A stretch of 64,000 nucleotides of DNA from Bradyrhizobium manausense (GCF_018131105.1 NZ_JAFCJI010000001.1:62001-126000); one strand, 5' to 3'; positions 36,388 to 45,854 are shown, counted from the first letter of the stretch. The notes: generated by a model from the sequence alone, not told the origin. Made by a program: numbers and translations.

Positions 36388-37154
36388 CGATCGTCTCAGG
36401 CTTCGCCGACATCTCGATTTTCCAGCTGCTGCTGGTCGCAATGATGGCGTTGTTTGCTTCGATCATCGGTGGTCTCGCCGGCTACGGCACCGGCGCCTTG
36501 ATGCCGCTGGTGCTGGTGCCCCTGGTCGGCGCCGAGCCGGTGGTGCCGATCATCGCGATCTCCGCGCTCTTCACCAATTCCAGCCGCGCCATTGCCTATC
36601 TCCGCTATGCTGATCGCCGTCGTGCGCTGATCGTGCTCGCCTGCGCGGCGGTGACCACCGCGCTCGGCGCCTACGGTTACACGCGTCTCACCAATGCCGG
36701 CGCGGCACTCGTGATCGGCACCATGCTGATCCTGAGCGTGCCGCTGCGGCGCGTGCTTCGGCGCCGCCAGGTCAGGATCGGCGACACCGGCCTCGCGGCG
36801 GGCTCTGTCGGCTACGGCGTTCTCGTCGGCGGCACGTCGGGCTCGGGCGTGATCCTGCTTTCGCTGCTGATGGCCGCGGGCCTCGAAGGCGCCGCCGTGA
36901 TCGCGACCGATGCGATGATCTCGCTCGGCACCGGCCTCATCAAGATCTCGGTGTTCGGTCTCGCCGGCGCCGTCACCGCACAGGTCCTCGCCCTGGCGCT
37001 CCTGATCGGCGGCATCGCCATCCCCGGCGCGTTCCTGGCAAAAGCCTTCGTCGAGCGGATGCCGGTGCACATCCACACCGCCATCCTCGATGTTGCCGTG
37101 ATCACCGGCGGGCTGGTGATGATCTCGGCGGCGGCGAGGCAGCTTGTTGCCTAG
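36384..37154 (+). CDS. TauE/SafE family membrane permease
   Basis: A 256-residue integral membrane protein with about eight hydrophobic segments and two halves carrying similar GGLAGYGTGALMPLVLVPLV and GVLVGGTSGSGVILLSLLMA patterns, as in TauE/SafE sulfite/organosulfur exporters. The GTG start at 36384 overlaps the CCA enzyme stop (GTGA). The substrate is unknown. It is the last gene of the operon. Confidence 0.88.
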   Translation: MTIVSGFADISIFQLLLVAMMALFASIIGGLAGYGTGALMPLVLVPLVGAEPVVPIIAISALFTNSSRAIAYLRYADRRRALIVLACAAVTTALGAYGYTRLTNAGAALVIGTMLILSVPLRRVLRRRQVRIGDTGLAAGSVGYGVLVGGTSGSGVILLSLLMAAGLEGAAVIATDAMISLGTGLIKISVFGLAGAVTAQVLALALLIGGIAIPGAFLAKAFVERMPVHIHTAILDVAVITGGLVMISAAARQLVA

Positions 37155-37280
37155 ATGATGCCGAACCAATGGCATGGGCGCCTGAGTCCAGAGCACCTTG
37201 AGTTCTCGTAGCGCCATCCCTGCGAGGAGCTTATAGGAAATCCCTCTTCTCTCGTTCTCTCGTTCGCTACTGGCCGATCC

Positions 37281-38618
37281 ATGTCTAAGATCCTCGACAA
37301 TCGCCGCCTTCGCTTCATTCGGGTCGTTTCGGTCCGGTGGCGGAGACGTATGACCTTTCTGCTCGGCGGCATCGCGGTGGGCGCCTCGGCCGTGGCGCTG
37401 GCCAAGCTCGCGGATTGGGCGCAACTGGCGTTCGCATTCCTGCTTTCGGAATCGCGATATGCTGCACTTTTGGTGACGCCCCTCGGGTTTACCTTGTCGG
37501 TCTATCTGACCAGCCGCTTCTTTCCGAATTCGCAAGGAAGCGGCATCCCGCAAGCGATCGCCGCACGTCAGCTCACCGGCCACGCGGCCCGTCAGAGGCT
37601 TGTCTCGATCCGCATCGCCGTCGGAAAGGTGTTGCTCACGCTGCTCGGGCTGCTTTGCGGTGCTTCGGCAGGTCGGGAGGGGCCGACCGTGCAGGTCGGA
37701 GCTTCAGTCATGTTCGCGCTCGGGCGAATGTCGCCACGCCATCAGCCCGGCCTGATCCTGGCTGGAGCTGCCGCGGGCGTCGCCGCCGCGTTCAACACGC
37801 CACTGGCAGGCATCGTGTTCGGTATCGAGGAGATGAGCAGAGCCTATGAGACCAGGACAAGCAGCCTGGTCATCGGCGCCGTGATAGCGGCAGGCCTGAC
37901 ATCCCTGGCTCTGGTCGGAAACTACGACTATTTCGGCAGCAGTTCGACGATGCTGCGGAACGGCACTGACTGGCTTGCGATTCCGTTGTGCGGCATCGCC
38001 GGCGGATTGGCCGGTGGCGCGTTCAGCAGGCTTCTCATCGAGGTCGCGCGCGGGCTGCCCGGTCGGCTGGGACCATTGACCAAGCAATTTCCTCTGGCAT
38101 TTGCCGCGATATGCGGCCTTGGTGTTGCGCTTTGCGGCCTCGCATCCGGCGATATGATCTACGGCACCGGATATGCGCAAGTGAAGTCGGCGCTGGAGAC
38201 CGACATTCCACTTCACTGGGATTTTGGCCTGCTGAAGCTCGCCGCGACCGCGCTCTCCGCGATCAGCGGCATTCCAGGCGGGATTTTCTCGCCATCGCTC
38301 GCCGTTGGCGCCGGCATCGGTGCCAACATTGCGCATCTGTTTTCGGGCGCTCCGCTCGGCGCGTTCATGCTTCTTGGGATGGTTTCCTATTTCGCCGGCG
38401 TCGTGCAGGCTCCCATCACGGCCTTCGTCATCGTGACCGAGATGACCAACAACCACGCCATGGTTGTGCCCTTGATGGCCTCCGCGCTGATCGCCCAGGC
38501 AACATCGCGCCTCCTGTGTCCCGAAGGAATCTACCACGCGCTGGCCAAGGGCTTCCTGCGTGCAAGCACGGCAGAAGCGTCTGGGCCGCGAGCGCCTGAC
38601 GGCGCAGCCGCGCGATGA
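37281..38618 (+). CDS. ClC-type chloride channel/antiporter
   Basis: A 445-residue membrane protein with the three chloride-binding signatures: GSGIP (86-90), GREGP (131-135) and GGIFSPSL. The external gating Glu is Glu133 and the internal proton Glu is in GIEEM (Glu184), so a 2Cl-/H+ exchanger is more likely than a passive channel. There is no C-terminal CBS domain. It is a single gene; the gap before it (37155-37280) shows no clear promoter. Confidence 0.92.
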   Translation: MSKILDNRRLRFIRVVSVRWRRRMTFLLGGIAVGASAVALAKLADWAQLAFAFLLSESRYAALLVTPLGFTLSVYLTSRFFPNSQGSGIPQAIAARQLTGHAARQRLVSIRIAVGKVLLTLLGLLCGASAGREGPTVQVGASVMFALGRMSPRHQPGLILAGAAAGVAAAFNTPLAGIVFGIEEMSRAYETRTSSLVIGAVIAAGLTSLALVGNYDYFGSSSTMLRNGTDWLAIPLCGIAGGLAGGAFSRLLIEVARGLPGRLGPLTKQFPLAFAAICGLGVALCGLASGDMIYGTGYAQVKSALETDIPLHWDFGLLKLAATALSAISGIPGGIFSPSLAVGAGIGANIAHLFSGAPLGAFMLLGMVSYFAGVVQAPITAFVIVTEMTNNHAMVVPLMASALIAQATSRLLCPEGIYHALAKGFLRASTAEASGPRAPDGAAAR

Positions 38619-38763
38619 CTTGCGGCAGCGACGCCGACATTGACCCCAACCCGCCGCGCCGATGAACCAATGGCCTTGCTGCCCCGACCAAGAGGACGGG
38701 ATCGGCGCCCACGGGGATAGCGCATCGGCTGTCTCCTCCCGCGCATTGCGGAGACCACACAGG

Positions 38764-39621
38764 ATGCGAATGCGTTCGTCCGCATACCGGCTGTTTCCAT
38801 GGCTGACCGTGGCGGCTCTCGCAGGGGCGCCTACGATCGCTGTCGCCGACGATCTGGAGGCCTGCGCAAGGCAATCAGGCGACTCCGCCATCGTGGCGTG
38901 TTCGCGCGCCCTTGCGTCGGGCGAGTTCAGGGGCGAGGTGCTTGCGCAGATCTACCTGAACCGCGGCGTTGAATACAAACACAAGGGCGATTTCGATCGC
39001 GCCATCGCTGACGACAGCGAGGCGATCAAGCTCGACCCCAGGCGCGTCGCGGCCTACTTCAACCGCGGCAACGCCTGGCAGGCCAAGGGTGATCTCGATC
39101 GCGCCGCCGCCGACTACAGCGAGGCTATCAGGCTCGACCCTGGCTACGCCAAGGCCTACAGCAATCGCGGCGTGATCTGGTCGGTGAAGGGAGCGCCCGA
39201 CCGCGCCATCGCCGACTACAATGAGGCCATCAGGCTCGATCCGAACTACGTCATGGCCTACAGCAACCGCGGCAATGCCTGGATCACCAAGGGCGACCGC
39301 GATCGCGCCATCGGCGATTACGATGCCGCGCTCCGCCTCGATCCGAAATATGTCGAGGCCTACGACAATCGCGGCGACGCCTTCCTTGCCAAGGGCGACC
39401 TCGACAGCGCCATCGCGGACTACAATGAAGCGATCCGGCTCAATCCGAAATTTGCCAAATCCTATTACAACCGCGGCGTGGCGCGGGAGAAGAAGGGCAG
39501 TCTGCAAGACGCGTTGCCCGACTTCGAAGCGTATGGGCAACTCGTTCCGTCTGATCCCGACGGCCCGAAATCCGTCGCGCGCGTCAAGGCGGAAATGAGT
39601 GCGATGACGGGGCGGCGCTGA
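38764..39621 (+). CDS. secreted protein with six TPR repeats
   Basis: A 285-residue protein starting at the ATG at 38764 (or 38770, which has AGGA at better distance) with a signal peptide (YRLFPWLTVAALAGAPTIAV, cleavage near VADD). Six successive 34-residue TPRs follow (RAIADDSEAIKLDPRR, RAAADYSEAIRLDPGY, RAIADYNEAIRLDPNY, RAIGDYDAALRLDPKY, SAIADYNEAIRLNPKF and one degenerate). An N-terminal Cys pair (LEACARQ, IVACSRA) suggests a disulfide. The function is unknown, probably a periplasmic scaffold. Confidence 0.82.
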   Translation: MRMRSSAYRLFPWLTVAALAGAPTIAVADDLEACARQSGDSAIVACSRALASGEFRGEVLAQIYLNRGVEYKHKGDFDRAIADDSEAIKLDPRRVAAYFNRGNAWQAKGDLDRAAADYSEAIRLDPGYAKAYSNRGVIWSVKGAPDRAIADYNEAIRLDPNYVMAYSNRGNAWITKGDRDRAIGDYDAALRLDPKYVEAYDNRGDAFLAKGDLDSAIADYNEAIRLNPKFAKSYYNRGVAREKKGSLQDALPDFEAYGQLVPSDPDGPKSVARVKAEMSAMTGRR

Positions 39622-39745
39622 GCGCTTGACAGCAAGCTGCGCCTCGATCGCTGGATGGCAATCGAGCGTTGAGCCGGACCGCACGGCTCGAAACCTTCAA
39701 GCCATGCGATCCCTTGTCTCTGATTCAGCCGGCGGGCGGCGTGGA

Positions 39746-40300
39746 CTAGTGGCGGGCCGATTGCTTGATTTCGGCGACTCGCCTTTCGCCGGGCAAGTTG
39801 CCTCCGGCCTGCAGGCTGCTGCAGATCCACCTGGACTCCTTGGGCGTCGCACCGAGCAAGGTCTTGGTTTCGATGCACTGCGCGTAGGTGTTGTAGCTGA
39901 GCGTGTCCCGGCAGGTTGACGAGAAGTTTCCGATATAGATTTCCGTACTATGACTGCATCCGACCCAGGGGGCGTTGCCGACCCTGTAACTCGTTTCGCA
40001 GCCCCCGTTGCAACTGCTGGCAGATTTCTCCAGCCTGGCAATTTTCCCCAGGACTGTGTTCGGCCCGAATACCGGATTTTGAGCGGTCGGCGAGCCTGAT
40101 GTCCGGTGGTGGGATGTTGCGATCGTTGGCCCCTGCCGCGGCACGACCGCCGGTCTTGCCTTCGGCGCCTCGACCGAGACGGCGGGCAGCGAGGAGCTTG
40201 GTGTGGGTTGCGACAGTGCCGTGCCTGACGTGCTGCACAGCAAAACAGCTGACAAGGTAACGATGAGTGACGGCACGGCGAAGTCTGACGACATTCTCAT
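39746..40300 (-). CDS. secreted cysteine-rich hypothetical protein
   Basis: A 184-residue protein from the ATG at 40300, which has GGGAGG six bases upstream. It has a signal peptide (VPSLIVTLSAVLLCSTSGTA), a Pro/Ala-rich linker with LPAVSVEAPKARP, and a mature domain with several cysteines (SSCNGGCETSY, WVGCSH, STCRDTLSY, AQCIETKT, WICSSLQ). No family was recognised. The linker resembles that of the TonB receptor at 23385-25652. Confidence 0.7.
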   Translation of the reverse strand: MRMSSDFAVPSLIVTLSAVLLCSTSGTALSQPTPSSSLPAVSVEAPKARPAVVPRQGPTIATSHHRTSGSPTAQNPVFGPNTVLGKIARLEKSASSCNGGCETSYRVGNAPWVGCSHSTEIYIGNFSSTCRDTLSYNTYAQCIETKTLLGATPKESRWICSSLQAGGNLPGERRVAEIKQSARH

Positions 40301-40631
40301 GAGGTGCCTCCCAAAATGGACGGAAATATTATCCCAACAGCCAAGGGTTGTATCATAAGGCTCCGATGCCGGCAATTTGGATGGCGCAGGACTGTCCGAC
40401 GATTCGTTGTCATCATCGCCGGGACGGGAGCGCTCGATTGCCGCCGTCACGGATGACAGGTCCGGGCGAGGCGTCGTCCGACGTCGAAGCGCATGCGCAG
40501 CCCGACCTGTGTGACCTGCAACACGGTCATCCGAACCATCTTTGCGGCAGGCCTATGCCATGCTTGAATAGGTCGATCCGTATCGAAAGGGGAACGCGGA
40601 AATTCCTTTCAGCAGTCTTTTTGAATCAGGG
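40301..40631. other. divergent intergenic region, no gene seen
   Basis: 331 bp between the start of the minus-strand secreted protein and the arylamine N-acetyltransferase. It must hold both promoters, but no convincing -35/-10 pair or operator is visible; only a short CAAC/GTTG inverted repeat near 40337 is seen. No coding frame with usable start and composition was found. Confidence 0.55.
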
Positions 40632-41450
40632 ATGTTCAGCAGGATGGCGAATACATTCGACCTCGACGCGTATCTCGGCCGTATCGGCTATGCTGGCCCG
40701 CGCACGCCGACCTACGAAACCCTGGCGGGCATCGTCGCCGGCCACGTCGCGACCATCCCCTTTGAAATCTTCGACGTCCTGCTCGGCCGTCCCATCAGGC
40801 TGGATCCCGAAGGACTTCACGCCAAGCTCATCAATGCCCGGCGCGGCGGACATTGCGTCGAACATGCAACGCTCATGTACAACGCCCTGCACGCGATCGG
40901 CTTCAGCCCCGTCAGGCACTCATCCCGCGTCGTCTTCTTCAAGCCGCGTCATGAGAGCGTGCGGGAGCACATGTTTCTCTCGGTCACGGTTGATGGCGCC
41001 GCCTACGTCGTCGATCCCGGCTTCGGTCCCTTTGCCTGTCCTCACCCGATACCCCTCGACGGCACTCCCGTGCCGGCCGGCGCCCCGACCCACAGGCTTG
41101 CCCACGAAGGTACCGATTGGATTCTCTGCCTGATGCGTAACGGCGGAGAGACGCGAGGATGGATATCCAAGATGGAAGAGGAGTATCCGGTCGATTTCGA
41201 GATGATGCACTACTATCTCGTCAGTCACCCGAATTCCTTCTACACCCACAACCTCGTTGCCAGCGCCATCACGAAGGAAGGCCGCATCAACATCACGAAC
41301 CAGGACGTCAACTTCATTCGTGATGGTGCCGCTCAACCTGTTCAACTACCCGACCGGAAAGCGTTGCGCCGGCTGGTCGCACAGCATTTCGGGTTCGACC
41401 TCCCGGAACTCGAAACGATGAAAGTCGATGGCGTGCCAGGCTGGCAATAG
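40632..41450 (+). CDS. arylamine N-acetyltransferase
   Basis: A 272-residue cytoplasmic enzyme transferring acetyl groups from acetyl-CoA to arylamines or hydrazines. The catalytic triad is clear: Cys75 in ARRGGHCVEH, His113 in REHMFL, and Asp128 in VVDPGFG. The length is typical of bacterial NATs. The start is uncertain between ATG at 40632 and 40644; neither has an ideally spaced ribosome site. A TauD-type dioxygenase gene follows after 113 bp. Confidence 0.92.
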   Translation: MFSRMANTFDLDAYLGRIGYAGPRTPTYETLAGIVAGHVATIPFEIFDVLLGRPIRLDPEGLHAKLINARRGGHCVEHATLMYNALHAIGFSPVRHSSRVVFFKPRHESVREHMFLSVTVDGAAYVVDPGFGPFACPHPIPLDGTPVPAGAPTHRLAHEGTDWILCLMRNGGETRGWISKMEEEYPVDFEMMHYYLVSHPNSFYTHNLVASAITKEGRINITNQDVNFIRDGAAQPVQLPDRKALRRLVAQHFGFDLPELETMKVDGVPGWQ

Positions 41451-41563
41451 CCGCTTGCACCGCGCGCGCCGTAGACGCGTCGCCCATGCATTTGCCTTGG
41501 TTGCTAGAAGGCGGTGGGCACAATATCGTCGATCGTCCAACACGAATCTCTTCAGGAGCCATC

Positions 41564-42637
41564 ATGATGAATGCCGTCTCGGCGCCCGGGATCAATCGCC
41601 CTCCCGGCAAGGTCGACATCCCATCGGCCTGGCGAGGCGCCGAGATGAAGGCCAATCCTGACCGGTGGTTGACATCGCTTTCTGCCGGCGAGATCGCGGA
41701 ACTCGAGAATGCGGCTGAAGCCTATCTTGGTCGGAGCAAGAAGATCGCCGAGATCACGAAGGAGAGCTTTCCGCTGCCGCATTTCGGCGCTCACCTGGCA
41801 GAACTCAGGACGACGCTGCTGGCCGGCCTGGGCTTCGAAGTGATCCGCGGCCTTCCGGTGGCGAACTACAGCCAGGAGTTTGCCGCCACGATATTTTGCG
41901 GCGTGGGCGCGCATCTCGGATCGGCGCGGTCGCAGAATGCAGCGGGTCACATTCTCGGTCACGTCCGCGACGTCGGCGCCGATGCGAAGGATCCGAACGT
42001 CAGGATTTATCAGACCTCGGAACGACAGACATTCCACACGGATTCGTCGGACGTGGTTGGATTGCTATGCATTCGCGAGGCGATGGAGGGAGGGGATTCC
42101 CTTCTCGTCAGCACGTCGACCATCTACAACGAGATGTTCGACAGGCGTCCCGACCTTGCCGCCCTGTTGTTCGACTCCATCGCGACCGACCGCCGCGGCG
42201 AAGTGCCGGAGAACGAAAAGCCATATCTCGAAATCCCGGTGCTGAACTGGCACGCGGGATTCCTGACCGGGTTCTATCAGCGTCAGTATATCGATAGCGC
42301 GCAGCGCTTTCCCGACGCGCTCAGACTGACACCGGCCCACGTCGAGGCGCTCGATCTGTTCGATACGCTAGCAAACGATCCCGCGCTGCATTTCGGCATG
42401 CGGCTGCAGCCGGGGGACATGCAGTTCGTCTACAATCATGCTCTGTTGCACGACCGGACCGGATTCCGCGATTGGCCGAATGCAAACCAGAAGCGTCATT
42501 TGCTGCGGCTTTGGCTCAGCATGGAAGGTGACCGGCCGCTGCCCGATTGCTTCAGGCAGCGCTATGGCTCGATCGAGATCGGCAACCGGGGCGGCATCAT
42601 TGTCAAAGGGACCAGCCTGAACGTTCCGCTGGATTGA
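41564..42637 (+). CDS. TauD/TfdA-type Fe(II)/2-oxoglutarate-dependent dioxygenase
   Basis: A 357-residue enzyme. The ATG at 41564 has AGGAG five bases upstream; the longer frame is rejected. The iron ligands are His158 and Asp160 (FHTDSSDVVGLLC) and His292 (YNHALLHDR), with RHLLRLW providing the 2-oxoglutarate-binding Arg. It resembles the larger clavaminate-synthase-like TauD members rather than taurine dioxygenase itself. The substrate cannot be predicted. Confidence 0.87.
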   Translation: MMNAVSAPGINRPPGKVDIPSAWRGAEMKANPDRWLTSLSAGEIAELENAAEAYLGRSKKIAEITKESFPLPHFGAHLAELRTTLLAGLGFEVIRGLPVANYSQEFAATIFCGVGAHLGSARSQNAAGHILGHVRDVGADAKDPNVRIYQTSERQTFHTDSSDVVGLLCIREAMEGGDSLLVSTSTIYNEMFDRRPDLAALLFDSIATDRRGEVPENEKPYLEIPVLNWHAGFLTGFYQRQYIDSAQRFPDALRLTPAHVEALDLFDTLANDPALHFGMRLQPGDMQFVYNHALLHDRTGFRDWPNANQKRHLLRLWLSMEGDRPLPDCFRQRYGSIEIGNRGGIIVKGTSLNVPLD

Positions 42638-42817
42638 CTGTCGTCGTGTTGCTTGCCAGTGCATCGATCGGCTGATGCGAGGAAAAATCCCGTGATCGTC
42701 GAACCAATGTTCCCTTCGGAAACTCGCTGACCAAATTGTTCAAGGCTGCACTACTGAAACGGTTGGAACGGGATCGGCAGCGATTCATTGGTTTCGATCC
42801 AACGACAGGAGAAGCCT

Positions 42818-43123
42818 ATGACGATTGCAAAGACTCTGGGATTCGTCGCGATTGTGATTGCGGCAGTCGGAACATCCAGTGCGAGTTTCGCGGGGCCCGG
42901 ACCCTGCACGCCCGGTGGCATGGCGGTTGGTGCGGCAGGCCCGGCCATGAGCGGCGGCCAGCGCATGGCAGGCGTCGGTAACTGCAGTTACGGCAGGTGG
43001 GGGAACAGCTACGGCTACTATCGTGGGCCGGTCGACAGCTCGTACGGCTATTACGACCGCGGTTACGGCTATGGGTATGAGCAACCCCGCGTCAGCGTCG
43101 ACGTTGATGCGGACAACTGGTAG
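42818..43123 (+). CDS. small secreted Gly/Tyr-rich protein
   Basis: A 101-residue protein starting at the ATG at 42818 with AGGAG six bases upstream. Signal peptide (TLGFVAIVIAAVGTSSASFA), then a Gly-rich region with two cysteines (GPCTPGG, GNCSYG) and a Tyr/Gly tail (NSYGYYRGPVDSSYGYYDRG). No family was recognised. It ends just before a strong terminator. Confidence 0.7.
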   Translation: MTIAKTLGFVAIVIAAVGTSSASFAGPGPCTPGGMAVGAAGPAMSGGQRMAGVGNCSYGRWGNSYGYYRGPVDSSYGYYDRGYGYGYEQPRVSVDVDADNW

Positions 43124-43145
43124 CGAAACAACGCGTGTAACGATC

Positions 43146-43176
43146 AAGGACCGCCGGCTGGCGGTCCTTGTCTTTT
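43146..43176 (+). terminator. rho-independent terminator after the Gly/Tyr-rich gene
   Basis: A perfect 10-bp stem AAGGACCGCC - GGCT - GGCGGTCCTT followed by GTCTTTT, 22 bp after the stop codon. Confidence 0.87.
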
Positions 43177-43273
43177 GAGGGGACGTTCGGCAGCCCCGAA
43201 CTTCACATTCGCTTGCGCCGTTCGCGCGGACGCGAGTGGCGTCCTTCCCGCACTGTCGTCGTAACGGAAGCCT

Positions 43274-43540
43274 TTATGGGCCGTGCAGACTGTTGAGAAA
43301 TCGCTCCTTCTCGCCGGGTGCATAACCCTGACAAGCGCCGTAATACGCTTCATGGTCACAGGATGACGTAGAGCGGAATTGCGCCGGCGGCTCAGATGGC
43401 GCGTAGGCAAAGCTCGAAGCAGAACCTGGTGCGCCCTGATGGGAGGGAACGGCAGCGTGCCGGTGGGTGTGGTGCGCCGGGGCCGCGTTCGCGGCGCCGC
43501 TCAGGGCAATCAAAAGGCTCAAAGCCAAAACAGAACGCAT
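43274..43540 (-). CDS. small secreted His/Ser-rich protein
   Basis: An 88-residue protein with a signal peptide (MRSVLALSLLIALSGAANAA), a His-rich mature N-terminus (HHTHRHAAVPSHQ) and two cysteines (CDHEAYYGACQGY). GGGGAG lies seven bases before the ATG at 43540. The His cluster could bind metal, but this is only suggested by composition. It converges on the preceding terminator and is unlinked to the ROK gene. Confidence 0.68.
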   Translation of the reverse strand: MRSVLALSLLIALSGAANAAPAHHTHRHAAVPSHQGAPGSASSFAYAPSEPPAQFRSTSSCDHEAYYGACQGYAPGEKERFLNSLHGP

Positions 43541-43715
43541 CGTTTTTCTCCCCGGATGCCGTGGTCTCCTTTAGTTAGCGCTCGACCGCAAACTCCCAAC
43601 AGGTACCAGCGTCACGACTGGTCACATCCCCGGCATTACGTGAGCGCATCGAGCGAGCAATCGTGCGATTTGGCAAATGCTGCCTGGCTCCAGAAAGGGG
43701 CCGGTCCCCGAAGTG

Positions 43716-44801
43716 CTACTGAACCATAAAGCGAGAGTGGTAAGGCAAGCTGGCCGCGCCAACCGCCTTGGGTGCGGTCGAGTTGGGGCCGAGCAGAAAC
43801 GCGATATCCGGCAACTCCCTGTGAAGCCTCTCGCACAAATCGTGTGCAAGCACAGCCGGCGCATAGCTGGACAAAACGACAGACTTGAAATTCACAAAGC
43901 TCAGAAGCGCGTGCGCCGAGTCTAAAATCTGGCGGCAGCAGGCGTCCTGCCACCGTTGATAGAACTCGCCGGCTGCGTCGGGGAGCTTCGCCGATCCGAT
44001 ATCGGACAGAGCGAGGCCATGCTTGTCCAGTCCCTGGAGCAGCGCCAGCAGCCCGACGTCGTGGCTGAGGTCGGATCTGCCGCTGTGGATCTGGTAGTTC
44101 AGGACCAAGCGGCTGTGCAGCCGCGACCCGAGATAAAAGAACAGGAAATCGGACAGCGACCGCGCCACGCCGAACAGGCTTTCGCCGCCGGCGGCGGCGG
44201 TGATCTCGTTCTGGATGTAGACGGACAGGCCGAGCTTGCGTTCGATGTTGGCCTGCACCTCCGCGAGATCGCGTCCCAACAGCTTCCTGATCTGACCGCT
44301 TGTGTTCGCGTCGTCGGGCACCGCCAGACCGATACCGGCAACCCGGGTTCGGCTGGCTGGAGGCAGCGCCAGCAATCCCTCCTCGATCTTTGCCGCGATT
44401 GCCACCGGCGAGTCCTGCAAGGTCGAATAGGGATGTGCCGCGTGATAGCGAACTTTTCCGACGAAATCGATCAGCGCGACGTCTGCGGCGTCGTTGCCAA
44501 AGCTCACCCCGACCGAGAAAGCGCCTTCCGGATTGAGCGAGAGCGGGATGGTCGGCGGTCCCACGCGTCCGCGCTGGGCTTCGCCCTTGGAAACCAGGGC
44601 CTCCTGTTCGAGCGAACGCACTATGACGGAGACGGTCTGTGCCGAGAGCCCGGTCTTCTCGCCGATTTCGAGGCGGGAAATGCCCGAGCTCTGCAGCAGC
44701 AGCGACAGCACCAGGCGCTCGTTATAGCTCCGCACCGTAGGCGCGTTGAGGCCGCTGGCGCGATCCGCGATCCGCAGCGGGTTCGGGGGCGCAAATCGCA
44801 T
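43716..44801 (-). CDS. ROK family transcriptional regulator (degenerate kinase fold)
   Basis: A 361-residue regulator from the ATG at 44801 (a TTG at 44810 is in frame). Winged helix-turn-helix at about 25-80 (SRLEIGEKTGLSAQTVSVIV), followed by a ROK domain. The sugar-kinase ATP motif is altered (FSVGVSFGNDAADVALIDF) and the zinc motif CxCGxxGC is absent, so it is a sugar-responsive regulator without kinase activity. It lies downstream of the SGNH gene at 44855 on the same strand, and that pair is divergent from the ABC transporter, which it most likely controls. Confidence 0.85.
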   Translation of the reverse strand: MRFAPPNPLRIADRASGLNAPTVRSYNERLVLSLLLQSSGISRLEIGEKTGLSAQTVSVIVRSLEQEALVSKGEAQRGRVGPPTIPLSLNPEGAFSVGVSFGNDAADVALIDFVGKVRYHAAHPYSTLQDSPVAIAAKIEEGLLALPPASRTRVAGIGLAVPDDANTSGQIRKLLGRDLAEVQANIERKLGLSVYIQNEITAAAGGESLFGVARSLSDFLFFYLGSRLHSRLVLNYQIHSGRSDLSHDVGLLALLQGLDKHGLALSDIGSAKLPDAAGEFYQRWQDACCRQILDSAHALLSFVNFKSVVLSSYAPAVLAHDLCERLHRELPDIAFLLGPNSTAPKAVGAASLPYHSRFMVQ

Positions 44802-44854
44802 GTCAGGCAAGGGAGGTGCTCCTCATATCGGCAGGCCGTCGCGCGGGACCGGTG

Positions 44855-45520
44855 TCAGCTCTTGCGCTCTTGTGTCGGCCAGCCGATTGCCTCGATCTCC
44901 TGCGCGAGCGCGGCGCCCAGCGCCCGGTGTGATTCCGCATTCAGATGAAATCCGTCGGCCGCGTCGCAACTGCAGACGGAGCCTGCGTTGAAGAAGTGCA
45001 CGCCGAGCGAGTCGGCCATGATTTCGAATTCGAGCGCCAGTTGCCGCGATTTCTCCGGCGCGCCGGCGAAGATCGATTTCCATTCCTTGACGTCGTCAAG
45101 AATGGGAGGAGGGGCGACGATCATGATCTCGGGTACCCGGCCGTCGGGGCCCGGTGCCAGTTCGCGCAGATCGTAGATCAGGCAGCCGATGCCCATCGCC
45201 ACTTCCGAGGCCGGCTTGTTGAAGCGGATCTTGAGGTCGTTGGTTCCGAGCATGATGATGACGAGATCGAGCACGGTATGACTCTGCGCGCAGGGGCGCA
45301 GGTAGGTCCGCCCGTTCTTGTGCGCGCCTTCGATCGGATCGTCGTGCACCGTCGTCCGTCCGCTCAGGCCTTCCTCGATGACATACCAGGACGGTCCGAG
45401 CTCGGATTGGAGCACGCCCGGCCAGCGGGTATTCCGGTCGTAACGCTCCAGGGGACCACGGCCCGGAATCTGGCCGTGCGTGTTGGAGTCTCCGAAACAT
45501 AGAACGGAGCGCATCGGCAT
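44855..45520 (-). CDS. SGNH/GDSL hydrolase, paralogue 1
   Basis: A 221-residue esterase with the GDSL block FGDSNTHG (nucleophile Ser12), the Gly/Asn oxyanion elements in EEGLSGRTT and MLGTNDLK, and the C-terminal Asp/His in DGFHLN. The start ATG at 45520 has AGAG upstream; an ATG at 45514 is equally possible. No signal peptide, so it is cytoplasmic. It is paralogous to the gene at 50424-51080 (EEGLSxRTT, LDLVIxMLGTND, APPP). Its place with a ROK regulator and sugar ABC transporter suggests removal of acyl groups from an imported sugar. Confidence 0.87.
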   Translation of the reverse strand: MPMRSVLCFGDSNTHGQIPGRGPLERYDRNTRWPGVLQSELGPSWYVIEEGLSGRTTVHDDPIEGAHKNGRTYLRPCAQSHTVLDLVIIMLGTNDLKIRFNKPASEVAMGIGCLIYDLRELAPGPDGRVPEIMIVAPPPILDDVKEWKSIFAGAPEKSRQLALEFEIMADSLGVHFFNAGSVCSCDAADGFHLNAESHRALGAALAQEIEAIGWPTQERKS

Positions 45521-45854
45521 CGCTCTGAATCCTCATGCTTTTTAGCTGCCGCATCTTTGGTCGGGCCTCGCGCCGGTCGCAAGGCCTAATTGATCATTCA
45601 AGATGAATAATTATTGACAGCTTGCTTTGGCTATGTGCAACTAGCTCGTGCTGGTTTGCTGCTCGCAGCGCGCCGGCCTGGGAGATAGGGACGCCGTTGG
45701 CGCAAGCTCTTCGCGAAGAAGAGCTGCTCACCTTTTGAACTGCATCACCCCACGTACGTCGCGTGTCCGCGGCGGGCGCGCGGCGACCTGCGTCCTTCTC
45801 TCCAGCAAAGCAAAAGAACGCTGCACGTCATGTGCGATGAAGGAGGAGGATTTG
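45521..45854. other. divergent control region of the ABC transporter locus
   Basis: 334 bp between the SGNH gene and the substrate-binding protein gene. It holds the operator candidate at 45593-45619 and, at its right end, the AGGAGGAGGA ribosome site of the binding protein (45841-45850). No supported gene lies within it. Confidence 0.6.
45593..45619 (+). promoter_or_regulatory. ROK operator and -35 candidate
   Basis: An inverted repeat ATCATTCA - AGA - TGAATAAT (45593-45611; one mismatch in 8 pairs) runs into a second palindrome AATAATTATT (45606-45615), directly followed by TTGACA at 45614-45619. ROK regulators bind AT-rich palindromes overlapping the promoter, so this is the best candidate site. 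No strong -10 is seen downstream. Confidence 0.5.
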
